A stretch of 64,000 nucleotides of DNA from Phymatolithon calcareum (taxonomy: Eukaryota > Rhodophyta > Florideophyceae > Hapalidiales): contig OZ345361.1 of the NCBI GenBank assembly GCA_977006965.1, positions 2,790,001 through 2,854,000 on the forward strand. Reading direction: 5' to 3'. Made by a program: the position numbers and the translations under genes. Each line of letters starts with the position of its first letter. The stretch's first letter is position 1. The notes beneath the pieces were generated by a model, which was given only the letters and a program-made list of their open reading frames with translations, did no database searches and was not told the DNA's origin. This document shows positions 11,767 to 21,333 of the stretch, piece after piece.

Positions 11767-14085
11767 TTAACTTGCCACGACCTTCACATTTCCCTGCGAA
11801 GTCACGGCAGAGTTATTAACTTGTACAGATGGGGCCTGATCCTCTTCCGGCTTATCCTGCAACTTTGATTCCTCCTCCGCTTTCGGTTCCTGTTCCTCTT
11901 TCTCGGCGATCTTGGAAGAATTATTCTGATTCTTTGCACCCTTCTGTCCCAATGATGTCTTCCCTGCAGTTCGCGCCGCCTGCTTTCTCTCCAAACGCTG
12001 GGCGTTTCGTCGCATCGTGCGGTCAATGCGACCCGAGCGTCGACGAGCCTCCTGCGACATTCCAGAAACAGCTGTGCCTCCAAGTCGTCGCGCTTGCTCA
12101 ATTTGTGCGATAATTTCGGCCATGCGCTGACGCTCGACCGCCAGTTCTAGATCTTCACGGATAGCAGCTCGAACCTCATCCTTTGTGCCTCCTCGCGCAG
12201 CAATCTGCTTTGCCTTGGAAAATGCCGCCTTCTTCACCGCGGGCTTAACCATTGGCTTTGTCGCTGTGAGGTCATCGAGAGGGAATTTTGCACCGATTTC
12301 CTGCATAGCCTCCCTTGACGGCACAAAGAACACAGACTCGAACTCCTTGGTCTTGCTCTCAGACATGCGTCGAAGCACATCCTCCAGAGTTCCAACATCG
12401 ATTTCACATTCACCTGGAACGTCCGCCGCGTTGGACTGCGCTAGCTGTTTCCAGGCAGCTTCCAAATCCCATTTGGAAAAGAACAACGGAATAAGCTGCT
12501 CGTTATTTTGCAGTAAAGTGAGCCCCTTTGCCTGGAAGACTGGGATTCCATTGAAGTTATCCACTGTAAGTTCTGCATCTTCGTCGTCTTCTATCAACTT
12601 TGCAGAATCTTTCTTCTCAGTTTCATCCTTCGACTCGGCAACTCCCTTCGCCGTATCGACATTTGACTCTGTACTCTCCTTCTTGGTTTCATCTTCGCCC
12701 GCTACATTTGTCATCTTATCTTCAGTTACATCTTTTCCTGCATCCATTGCCCCCTCCTTCTTTTCCGCCTCCTTAGCCACTTCGCTCTGATCAGCCTCCG
12801 CTGCAGTCTCAGCCTTGTTTGTTTCAACATTTCCTTGGGCAGTAGGCTCTTCGGAAATTATTTTATCACCTGTACCATCATTCTTCCGCTCAGCATCGGC
12901 ATCGGCACTCTCGGCTTTGTCACCTGCGGTAGCAGCAGCGGCCGCGGCCGCAGCAGCTTCAGCTTTCGCTTTTCTGACAGACGGGGGATCTCGAAGAATT
13001 GGCTTGACTGGTGGATCAGGATGCTTGTTCAGCAACTCGACTGCAATTTGCACTTGGCGCAGCTCCGGTCGGAACTGAAATGAGAGCGGTGCATTTTCGT
13101 CAATAGCATCATCAAAATTATCCTCATTCGTCCCCTCCTTTTTCTCTGCATCACTTGCCGGCTTTGACTCATTCGCATCGCCTTTCTCTGTCTCCGCATC
13201 CGCCGCCTTGCTCTCCATGTTGACAGACTCTGCCTCGGGCTTCGTCTCAGCCTCAGTAGTAATTTCCTCGATAATAACGGCATCGTCAGAGACGGTTTCT
13301 TTCACGGTGACCTCCTTATCCTCATCAGACCCGTCGATGTCTGCCGCGTTTTCGATCTCTCCTTTCTTCGCCGCAGCCTCCGCCGCACGCCTGTCTTCCT
13401 CTACCGCAGCACGAGTAGTCTCATCATAATACTGTTTCTGGGTCTCCTGGGCCAGATTGAATGCCTGATTGAGCGTAATATGAATGACACGCGCAGTATC
13501 TCCTAAATCGGGGTTCTCGCTCTTGATCCAGTCAAGTGTCGAATTGGCATCTGTCTTATCGAAATAGAAGGTACAAACCTGCTGTCCATCCTCATAAGTG
13601 ACGAAAAAGGGCTGTCCAACATCATCTGTGACAATGAAAACAGGTACGCTTTCCAGACGTTGCATCATGTGTGGCTCTGGCAAAATGTAGAGGTTTTGGG
13701 CCTGCTCCTGACAAGCGCGTGCAAATTCGAGATTCTTCTCCATTTCCGCATTTTGCTTCACAATTTTCAAACCTTCCTCGAGCGCTTCGATGGCCTCCTC
13801 GTAGCGTTGCATGTGGATTAAGCTGAGTCCTTTGCGCTTGTATGCCTTCCACCACATGTTGTCGCACAGAATGGCACTCTCCGCATCCTCGAGCGATTCG
13901 GAAAATTGACGCAAATTGAAGTGGGCCGCGCTGCGATTGCTGTACAAGATAGCGTTGCCCGGGTCGAGCTCGAGGGCCTTAGTGTATTGACGGGCTGCCT
14001 TTTGAAATGCACCCGAAGCCATTGCCTTATTTCCGCTTGACTTGAACTCGCGGATGGCCTTAGCCTTACTGCCCTTGCTCGCCAT
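11767..14085 (-). CDS. TPR protein fused to a split Tic22-like domain
   Basis: One 772-residue exon. Residues about 14-120 are three TPR repeats (KSSGNKAMASGAFQKAARQY, then NPGN-type second helix, then YKRKGLSLIHMQRYEEAIEA). Residues 144-215 resemble the first half of Tic22 (SVPVFIVTD, VCTFYFDKTDA, LDWIKSENPDL). A low-complexity Glu/Lys/Ala insert follows, with an Ala run encoded partly by GCGGCCGC. Residues about 513-605 resemble the second half (GIPVFQAKG, LIPLFFSKWDLEAAWKQL, SVFFVPSREAM). The C-terminal 130 residues are first Arg-rich helical, then charged. Tic22 is an intermembrane-space component of plastid protein import. This protein starts straight into the TPR helices and shows no obvious transit peptide, so it could act as a cytosolic or outer-envelope preprotein or chaperone receptor. 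The TPR plus Tic22 combination is the notable feature. The Tic22 assignment is by motif recall and not by a search. Confidence 0.75.
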   Translation of the reverse strand: MASKGSKAKAIREFKSSGNKAMASGAFQKAARQYTKALELDPGNAILYSNRSAAHFNLRQFSESLEDAESAILCDNMWWKAYKRKGLSLIHMQRYEEAIEALEEGLKIVKQNAEMEKNLEFARACQEQAQNLYILPEPHMMQRLESVPVFIVTDDVGQPFFVTYEDGQQVCTFYFDKTDANSTLDWIKSENPDLGDTARVIHITLNQAFNLAQETQKQYYDETTRAAVEEDRRAAEAAAKKGEIENAADIDGSDEDKEVTVKETVSDDAVIIEEITTEAETKPEAESVNMESKAADAETEKGDANESKPASDAEKKEGTNEDNFDDAIDENAPLSFQFRPELRQVQIAVELLNKHPDPPVKPILRDPPSVRKAKAEAAAAAAAAATAGDKAESADADAERKNDGTGDKIISEEPTAQGNVETNKAETAAEADQSEVAKEAEKKEGAMDAGKDVTEDKMTNVAGEDETKKESTESNVDTAKGVAESKDETEKKDSAKLIEDDEDAELTVDNFNGIPVFQAKGLTLLQNNEQLIPLFFSKWDLEAAWKQLAQSNAADVPGECEIDVGTLEDVLRRMSESKTKEFESVFFVPSREAMQEIGAKFPLDDLTATKPMVKPAVKKAAFSKAKQIAARGGTKDEVRAAIREDLELAVERQRMAEIIAQIEQARRLGGTAVSGMSQEARRRSGRIDRTMRRNAQRLERKQAARTAGKTSLGQKGAKNQNNSSKIAEKEEQEPKAEEESKLQDKPEEDQAPSVQVNNSAVTSQGNVKVVAS

Positions 14086-14728
14086 GCCCTGAGATGCGCA
14101 TTAAGAGAGGCGTAGAGTTAGAGCCATGACAGTGGAACGTCGAACAAGATAGCAAGCGAAGATACGGGATTCAGATATGACTTACCGCCATGGTAGAGCG
14201 CTGCTAGAAGAACGAGGGGTGCGACTTTCCGCGGCTTGACGGCCGTTTAGAGCGGGAACTGGTATACAGAGGTGCTTATGGGAAGATGGAGGAGACGAAT
14301 GGGATTAAAATGGGCCTGTCTGGCGTCTGTGACTACGCGGCGTGAGCTCAGGTTCGAGATCGGCGTTAGAACGGTGCGAGTTGAAAAAAAGTACGCTGTA
14401 TGATCGCCCGTGCTAATCAAAGGCCAATTGAGGACAACCTCCCACCGTGCGATGCGATTTCTGGGCTGGAAAACACCCGACCGTGTATGATGCAAGGGAC
14501 TAAAATTTTATAATTAAATTATATTTTCTAATGTTGCTCTATCAGAGGTACTGTAGTTCAGATCCAAGCAGATCATATTCCCCCTGTTCGGGACGGGAGC
14601 GTACAGTACAGTATTGAGATGGAACTATGTATCATACTGTACTGCATCATACAATTCTGCGCCTCCATAGTCCAATTTAAGGGGCCACCTCCATGCATAC
14701 TGTAGAGGCGTCCCTTAAATTTCTGCAG

Positions 14729-14768
14729 GTATTACTAACGATCATCCATGGATGATCATTAGTAATAC
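14729..14768. repeat. 40-bp near-perfect palindrome
   Basis: Reads GTATTACTAA-CGATCATCCA and its reverse complement around a central CCATGG, with one mismatched pair (C at 14739 against A at 14758). It could form a cruciform or hairpin. Similar long palindromes occur at 23043-23100, 36338-36391 and 44405-44638. Confidence 0.85.
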
Positions 14769-15643
14769 AAAAGAGTCATGTACTGTGTCGTGTGTGCATG
14801 CTTTACATCGGATTGTGCAGCTTTAGGCGTTCTCAGTGGTGCCGTCCGCACGCTATGTGGCAGACAACACAGAAAAGTCGTTTTTAAGCTCACTCGCCCT
14901 GTGAAGTCTACCAAAAATGCGCAATGCGGTTACAAAAAATGGTGTTCAGATGGCAGTGGTTCTGGATTTTTTACATAGCATTCTTCATCACTCAAATTGA
15001 CCTAAGTCAATGACTTCGATTTTCCATCTTCAGGCCCAAAACTGGAAGAGAACTTCCATGTGCAGAACAAGTCTGCGTAAATTATGTCTCGACATGGGCG
15101 TCCAATGCGTTCGATTACTACTGTACGTTGAGTCCATGCTTCTTTCCAGGTATCACGCAATTATTCCAGAAAAATATTGATCTGCATATTGTCTTGATGT
15201 CAATCGCTGATGATGGTCCGAGAGCCCCCACTTAAAGTCGTACTGCGCCGCACTGGGGCGATCAGTGCTGCACCTGGCGCCGAAGTGTCACCCAAATAGA
15301 CGAGCGCCGCCAACCCCGGAATCTTTATTTGCTCGGTCCGAATCCTACAAAACGCCTGGCGCGGGGGAAAGAGACAAGTAGCAAACGCTGTATTGCCCTC
15401 TCTAATGACTCGTAAGACTTTGCTTCCCCTTCGGGCTGGCCAGCACGTACACAAATTGTGCGGAGTGTGGCATACAAAACTCAAATTTTGGGTCTTGTAT
15501 GAACGCAACCCCACTTTTTTAAATAATTTTGTACAGCTTGCATTTGGTGTGCTGACCAGCGAAATTCGCAGTCAACACAGTCTCCACCCCCAGCACTTAC
15601 ACGTCGACCCTTCATCGCTCGCCCATAAGCCCTCTCCTCGTCT

Positions 15644-15664
15644 TCAACACAACACAACACAACA
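15644..15664. repeat. (ACAAC)n microsatellite
   Basis: About four tandem copies of ACAAC, ending some 50 bp before the start codon of the EH-domain gene, so probably in its 5' UTR. Confidence 0.75.
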
Positions 15665-15713
15665 GATTCGGTGAAGGTAGACGAAGCTACCAACAAGTTG
15701 GAGTAAGTTTCCG

Positions 15714-17826
15714 ATGAATTTTGGCGGCGGTGGCGGTAATCGCGCCGGCTTTCCACCATTCCCGAATGGCGGCTTCATGCCCCCAGGCATGCCAGTCCCC
15801 GCCGCATTCCCCGCCGCAATGATGAGCACAGCACCCGGCATGCAAGGCATGCCGCCCGTGCCAATGGGTATGCCGATGACCATACCGCCGCTCGGAACGT
15901 CCTATCCACAGGGACAAGGTCCTCTTGCTGGCCGTCCAGCTCAACTTGGTGCTAATGGATTATACGTTGCGCCCGAACCAGAAGGACCGGAAGAGCACGG
16001 TAAGTGTCCAATTCAAACACATGTTTGTGTAAGATGCTCTTAATATGCAAGCTACTAACGCTGTGGATGAGCGTGCTGCCTTATTCTTGTGCATCGACTG
16101 AACAGAGGGTAAGCAGTTTATTCAACTCAATGTCGCTGAGGAGATGAAGTACAACGAGATGTGGGCGGAGGTGAGCGATGGAGACGACACCGTGACGGGT
16201 TCGACTATGGCCGAGTTCATGCAGCGGGCGGAAAAAGTGTCCAAGGGACAATTACGCACGGTTTGGGAGCTCTCGGATCATCGCAAGGAGGGCGCGCTGG
16301 ACAGAGACGGATTTATTATTGCGTTGAGACTACTCGCGCTCGCGCAGCGTGGTGCAGAGCTTTCGATTCGCGGACTGCGTAACTTTGTGGGTATTCAGCT
16401 CATTCCAAAGGTCAAGCCACGCGAAAAAATTGAGCCACCGCAACCGCCAGAGCCTGCAGATGCCTCTGCACCTCCAAGTGGTCCACCAGGGTTTGCGTGG
16501 ACTGTCCCGGCGGAATTGATTGCCAGATACGATAGGTTCTTTGATGGACTTGATGCGGGAGGCGCTGGCATTATTGATGGGAAACAGGGGTTTACGTTCT
16601 TCAGTAAGAGTGGATTGCCAAGACCAACATTGCGAAAAATTTGGCAGCTTGCTGATATTACCGTTGATGGCAAATTGGATCGCGAGGAATTCAGACAGGC
16701 AATGCATCTTGTCACGGGAGTGAAGAACAATCGCGTCACCGCGGAGCAATTTCCTGCCCAATTGCATCCTTCGTCTCCGTTTTGGCTCCGGCCCATTGGA
16801 GCAAGCCCGCAAATGGCACCTAACGCAGGTACTGGTCAACCGGGCGCACCTCATATGGTGTCGGATGACGGGAGTCAGGGATATTCCCCCTTACGTTCGA
16901 ACCCGCTCAGCCCTGTGCATGCTGCGACGCCCACCGCGATGGGGCTGACAAGCCCGCATCGACAAACCACACCTGTTCTCGCACCCCAGCAAGGCCAGTT
17001 TATTCCGCTCAACAGTCCAGCGAAACCTGTAGCAAGACCATCAGAGGAAGCTGAAGAGATGAGGGCTGCATTGCAAAGAGAAAGACAAGAGGCAGAAAAA
17101 GCGCGACGAGAGATGGAAGAAATGCAAGCACAACTACAAAATATTCGCCTAGAGAAAGAAGCTGCTATTGCTTCGCAGCGCGACATTGAGGTCGAAAATA
17201 TGCGAAAGCAATTCGAAGAAATGGTGGCGGCGAAGCGGCAGGCAGAGGCGGAAGCTGCTAAGGCGAAGGCGGAACTGGAGCGAACGAGAGTGAAGGGCAA
17301 GTCTCCAGCAAAGTCGAAACCATCGCCAATTATACCGTCAGTGTCTGCGTCTGAACCACCTGCGGTTATCCCCTTGCTTCCTCCTCAAGCACCAACTGCA
17401 AGTGTACCACAAACTGGCGTGGGATCTTTCTCGCCTAGAGGAACCACAAAGCCAGAATCCGTACCGCAAACCGAAATAAGCGCTTTCAGTCCAAAAGCGT
17501 CTAATAAGAATACGGCGAAGGATGATGACGATGATATCTGGGATCAGCCTACACCGGAGGCCTCGAAGCCGAAAGCAAACCCGACAGGAATGTCCAAGTT
17601 GTCCATACCCGCATCAGCTAGGCAAAGCGTTCTCGGAGCGGATGCCGGGAATGCATCGTCGGACGATGAGGATTTCTGGGGTATGGGAGGTTCTGGTTTT
17701 GGCACAAAGCCAAGCCTGGGCGCATCTGGAGGTCAGGCGAATAAGACTGGCGATCAGAGTGGCGCAAAAGATGCAGGGAAAGGAAGTGGATTCGGCGGAT
17801 CTGAGCTAGATGACTGGTTATTTTAA
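15714..17826 (+). CDS. EH-domain endocytic adaptor (Eps15/Pan1-like), 2 exons
   Basis: Exons 15714-15999 and 16106-17826 (GTAAGT donor, ACAG acceptor) give 668 residues. Residues 1-90 are a Gly/Pro/Met-rich low-complexity region. Two EH domains follow, about 96-185 (KYNEMWAEV through LRTVWELSDHRKEGALDRDG) and about 230-312 (YDRFFDGLD, LPRPTLRKIWQLADI, DGKLDREEFRQAMHLV), each with an EF-hand-like acidic loop and the characteristic W-x-L-[AS]-D segment that binds Asn-Pro-Phe peptides. Residues about 409-495 are a strong Glu/Arg/Ala coiled coil, and the tail is Pro/Ser-rich with acidic DDDDDIWDQ, DDEDFWGM and DDWLF motifs like clathrin-adaptor-binding peptides. It is most likely a scaffold for clathrin-mediated endocytosis at the plasma membrane. 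Confidence 0.88.
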
Positions 17827-18918
17827 AGTGTTGAGCTGTGTGTCATGTAACTTGAAACGCATAAAGGCAGAATTAGTTACAAGAGTCCCTTTTGATTTTG
17901 CGAAGACTTGCCCTTGCCTGTGCTCTTTTATGCAGGGCAATCGGCTCGCGTATGGAGACCTCGCTCTCACCTTCGCTGTTGTCTTCATTCAAGGAATCTG
18001 TGAGCCTGGAAGTGTAAAAAAACGTAGCGACCAGCGCGCTGGACCTGGATCAGTGGCCAGGGTAAATTGCACATACCGTAGTCGATAGTCGCACAGTTCT
18101 ACAAGAGGGTGCATCTGGTAGACCAACTGTGGTCATCCGGTGCATTGGGTGAGCAGACGGGATTATCACCCATGTAACAGATATTGCAGCTGGGTGAGTA
18201 AGAGACGTGGCTTGCGATCTCGGGAAGGATCGTCCCGATGTTGTCGTTCTGTTCACCAGCTTGACCTTGGACATGTCCATGATCGTTTTTCAGGGTTGCA
18301 AATGTACCATAGTAGTCGAGTTATGACGCCCGATTTGTGGTGCTCAACCGAGAGAAATGAACAATGCGCAAGGTATTGCATGCCAATATTCCACACAGTG
18401 TCGTAGCTTGCCACCAAGACACAACGTCAGGTACGTTGAATTAAACTCGGCGATTAGTTTCATCTGACTTTGAAGTTCTGCCCGCCATTTAGAGCTTTGG
18501 GTAGTTCCATGGCGCTGCTAATGAGAAAGCCACGGAAAGACCGCCATGCTCATCTATTGGAGGCGTGAGTGCTCCAATATCGGAAGTCTGACCGTTTGAA
18601 CAAAAAATGTGTTGCGAAGCCCCAGCCTGATTTTATGCTTTTGAGGATTGCAGAGGTAAAGTTACCCCTTTACTATAGCATGCGATATTTGGGTGTATAG
18701 TTGCCTTGGAGCTTTTTCTATTTATGGCCTTCAGAAGACGTTCTATGCTGTTTGATTCAAAATATCAGAATGATGCGGTGTGGAAAATGCCTGAACAAAT
18801 AGAGATTGTGTTTGTAGTTCTAGAATAACAAATTCATCCAGAAGCAGTAAGGTTAAGACTTCTCCGTATTTGCTGTACTGTACTGCTTTGAGAAACACGT
18901 GACAGTATGCGAAACGGA

Positions 18919-19076
18919 AATAGGACTACTTTGAGTCCCGAGTTTTCCCGTCCGCCATTCTGGTGGACGTTTTGTGAGCTACACAAAGGTAGGTAGCATC
19001 AGAGGAAGCCTTGCCCATATCTTCGGAAGTCTGTGGGGCTTTTAAATAAACTTGAAAGGAAAAAAAAAAAAAAAAA
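18919..19076 (+). mobile_element. Poly(A)-tailed retrosequence in 15-bp target duplication
   Basis: A 157-bp insert ends in a run of 16 A (19061-19076). AATAAA lies at 19046-19051, ten bases before the run. The 15-mer AGTATGCGAAACGGA occurs immediately before the insert (18904-18918) and again immediately after the A run (19076-19090; the first A is shared). Poly(A) tail, polyadenylation signal and target-site duplication are the marks of LINE-type target-primed reverse transcription of an mRNA 3' end or a SINE. The source transcript is not identifiable from 157 bp. Confidence 0.8.
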
Positions 19077-19159
19077 GTATGCGAAACGGAGTCACCTGAT
19101 CTCAAGATCCCTTGTTTCTTGTCTTCTCCAGAGTGCTTTTCCCAGACCTCGAATTTGCC

Positions 19160-19275
19160 ACAGTAAGCCACTCAGGGGACCTCTGATCTGCGCCGAGATG
19201 CTATTTTGGGGAAACCAAGACACAGAACTAAGCCACTCACGGGGTCTCCAGACTTAGCTGAGTTGCTATTTTTGC
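19160..19275. repeat. Imperfect tandem duplication, about 60 bp unit
   Basis: Two diverged copies share TAAGCCACTCA, a GGG-T-CTC core, GAG(A/T)TGCTATTTT and adjacent sequence (about 19160-19215 and 19226-19275). Confidence 0.6.
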
Positions 19276-19401
19276 CGAACGAACGCAAAATCACGTGCTT
19301 CAACTCTAACGTGTCTAAATACACGCACAGCGAATCGAAGCACTCGGACCACGGCGTCGTATCGTCCACATCTGAGGGCTACTTAAGAAGTTTTCGTCCC
19401 A

Positions 19402-19655
19402 ACCAACCTCCCAATGCCCATGCAAACCACTTGCGCTACGCAAGAAACAATCAAGGTGACATGGCTGTTGGTCTTACCGAATATGAAGAAGATGGCGACA
19501 TCGGATTATGGACGACGCATGTTCATCCCTAGCAACCACCCATTGTCCATGCAAACCACCTGTGTCACTCAAAGAAGAAGAAGAAACAATTAAGGCGACA
19601 AGATGACTGGTCTTGCCGAAGTTGAAGAAGATGCCGACACAGGGTTATGGGAGAC
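19402..19655. repeat. Imperfect tandem duplication, about 125 bp unit
   Basis: Units at about 19402-19528 and 19529-19655 share CCATGCAAACCAC, AGAAACAAT-AAGG-GACA, GGTCTT-CCGAA, TGAAGAAGATG-CGACA, and GACGCAT. The second copy has an extra AAGAAG run. Degenerate enough to be old. Confidence 0.7.
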
Positions 19656-19802
19656 GCATCCCTTTCCTGCACAATGCACGGTTGCATCCCATGCGTCGTG
19701 TTGCTCCGCTTGTTCTTTCTGACGAGTAGAGCTCATCAAAACATTATTGCGGCTATGCAAAAGATTCGCGTGTGTTTCGCCGCCCAAGAAAAAACGCCTA
19801 GG

Positions 19803-19913
19803 TAGGGATCGAACATCGAGATGGGCGAGAGCAATTGCACTTTGAGTTTGAACCGCACTCCCCCGTTTACTCAAAGCGCAATCGCTTTCGCCCGTCTCGA
19901 CGTTCGATCCCTA
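19803..19913. repeat. Foldback (inverted repeat) with about 45-bp arms
   Basis: The left arm, 19803-19847, begins TAGGGATCGAACATCGAGA. The right arm, 19868-19913, ends with the near-complement TCTCGACGTTCGATCCCTA. The arms are separated by about 20 bp. The terminal GTTCGATCCC resembles a tRNA T-arm, but no cloverleaf can be built. It looks like a small foldback or MITE-like element. Confidence 0.65.
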
Positions 19914-20493
19914 CTGTTAATCAGATAAATCACATCCTTGAAATTTTCTTTTAGTAAGAACAAAAGCGGTAACTAACACTGCACTGCGCGAGCACTGACT
20001 GGCGAATGCAAGCAAACTTGAATATCTGCTGCGGCCTCGGACCCAACAGACGCCGAGATTGCAGAGGTGGCTTGCCACTGTTTTAAACTCAATCGTTATC
20101 AGTTCTTGTTTCTTGCTTTAGTCATGTGGATTATAAAATGTAACACTGAGCACATGGGGTCTTAGTCCCTACCTTGGTGCTGTTCTGAACTTTCTATTGC
20201 CGATTATATACTTACGCAAGACGTTCTAGAAAAGGAAGCAAGATGCCAGCTCTTAAAATTGAGGCACATATGCGCCATGTCGAATTAGTTAACTACTGGA
20301 CGGGCCATAAGGAGCACGATCGCACTGCGAGAACTGCGGCCATAAAGTTCCATTGCCAGTGCCGATGTCATACCCAACTGTAGAAAGACTTCGCTGAGGA
20401 CAAGATCTGCTTTCGCTGTCTTCTGCAACTCGGAAGCCGGGCAGAATTCGGCACAGAACCAAGAACCCTACCGCTTCGTTTCTTTCAGGAGCA

Positions 20494-20832
20494 ATGACCA
20501 CCACTCGATTCACTCACTTCTTCCTGTCGGGCACCGGAACCGATTCGTCCCCTATACGGGGAAGAACTCAAACTAGCGGTACATACAGCCATATAAGGTC
20601 TTCCACATGTTCTCATCTGCGTGGGGATCTCACCACGCCCTGTACCTGCAATGAGTTCTCAACCGCGAGACATGACGACATCAGTGGACCGTGTGAAACC
20701 TGTGGACATTCCGTAACTGACCACATATACTCGGACTGCATGATTTGCGATAGTAAAAATTCAAGGGCAGAGTGTCATTTTTGCAACCAGAATTGCTCGA
20801 CCTGCTCATGCGTACCCCGGTTTTCTTCTTGA
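20494..20832 (+). CDS. Possible small cysteine-rich protein
   Basis: A 112-codon ORF from an ATG. Its C-terminal half has several CxxC pairs (CETC, CMIC, CHFC, CSTCSC), a spacing that could bind zinc. The N-terminal half is Ser/Thr-rich. No family recognised and no neighbouring context to support expression; it may be a chance ORF. Confidence 0.3.
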   Translation: MTTTRFTHFFLSGTGTDSSPIRGRTQTSGTYSHIRSSTCSHLRGDLTTPCTCNEFSTARHDDISGPCETCGHSVTDHIYSDCMICDSKNSRAECHFCNQNCSTCSCVPRFSS

Positions 20833-21333
20833 TCCTGCTGTAAGAGGTTTTATTTTCTTTCCATCGGTTCCGAGCTTAGAGTATGCTTGGCATTATGGGC
20901 AAGATTGCTCCCTGAGCGCTTACTTGAAACCACTGAGATGTAGCGTATACTTCGTGAACCTACGGGTAATGGGTTCCATTTCCTCTTTTATTGCTACCCG
21001 TGTCATGCACTTCTTCAATTTCATACTGTAGCAGTCTCTGGTCCTACCTCGAGCCGCATGTACAAAACCTGTTCTTATCGTACTCGACTGGCTGCGAATT
21101 GAGTTCCACTTGCAGGTTTTCGTTATTTCCCAACAATCCCGATAGTGGCCGACCCTCGTCAACCCAAACAAATCTTCGTGTTGCTCTATTTTCCTTCTGT
21201 CTTTCTGACTCTCGCTGGGCATACATGTTTCCAATGAATTCAATTTTACAGTACAGCGACTAATGTAATCTCATCGACAAAAATGAGCGCAGGTTACCAA
21301 CACAGCTTCATACTTAGCTATTTTAGAGGTGTT

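Larger units (their letters stand above)
14086..15713. other. Divergent intergenic region
   Basis: About 1.6 kb between the TPR/Tic22 gene (minus) and the EH-domain gene (plus). It contains several TACTGTA/TACAGTA words (around 14549, 14603, 14637, 14697, 15119), a 40-bp palindrome at 14729-14768 and an ACAAC microsatellite just before the EH gene start. No coding signal. Confidence 0.55.
17827..21333. other. Gene-poor repeat-bearing spacer
   Basis: About 3.5 kb between the EH gene and the kinase gene. It contains a poly(A) retrosequence, two tandem-duplicated segments, a foldback repeat and one small cysteine-rich ORF, all entered separately. Elsewhere no supported feature. Confidence 0.5.

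Noticed and set aside
12185-13078. Long plus-strand Ser/Ala-rich ORFs (201 and 87 codons)
   Set aside because: Antisense of the Glu/Lys/Ala-rich insert of the TPR/Tic22 protein; Ser-rich shadow of a biased coding strand.
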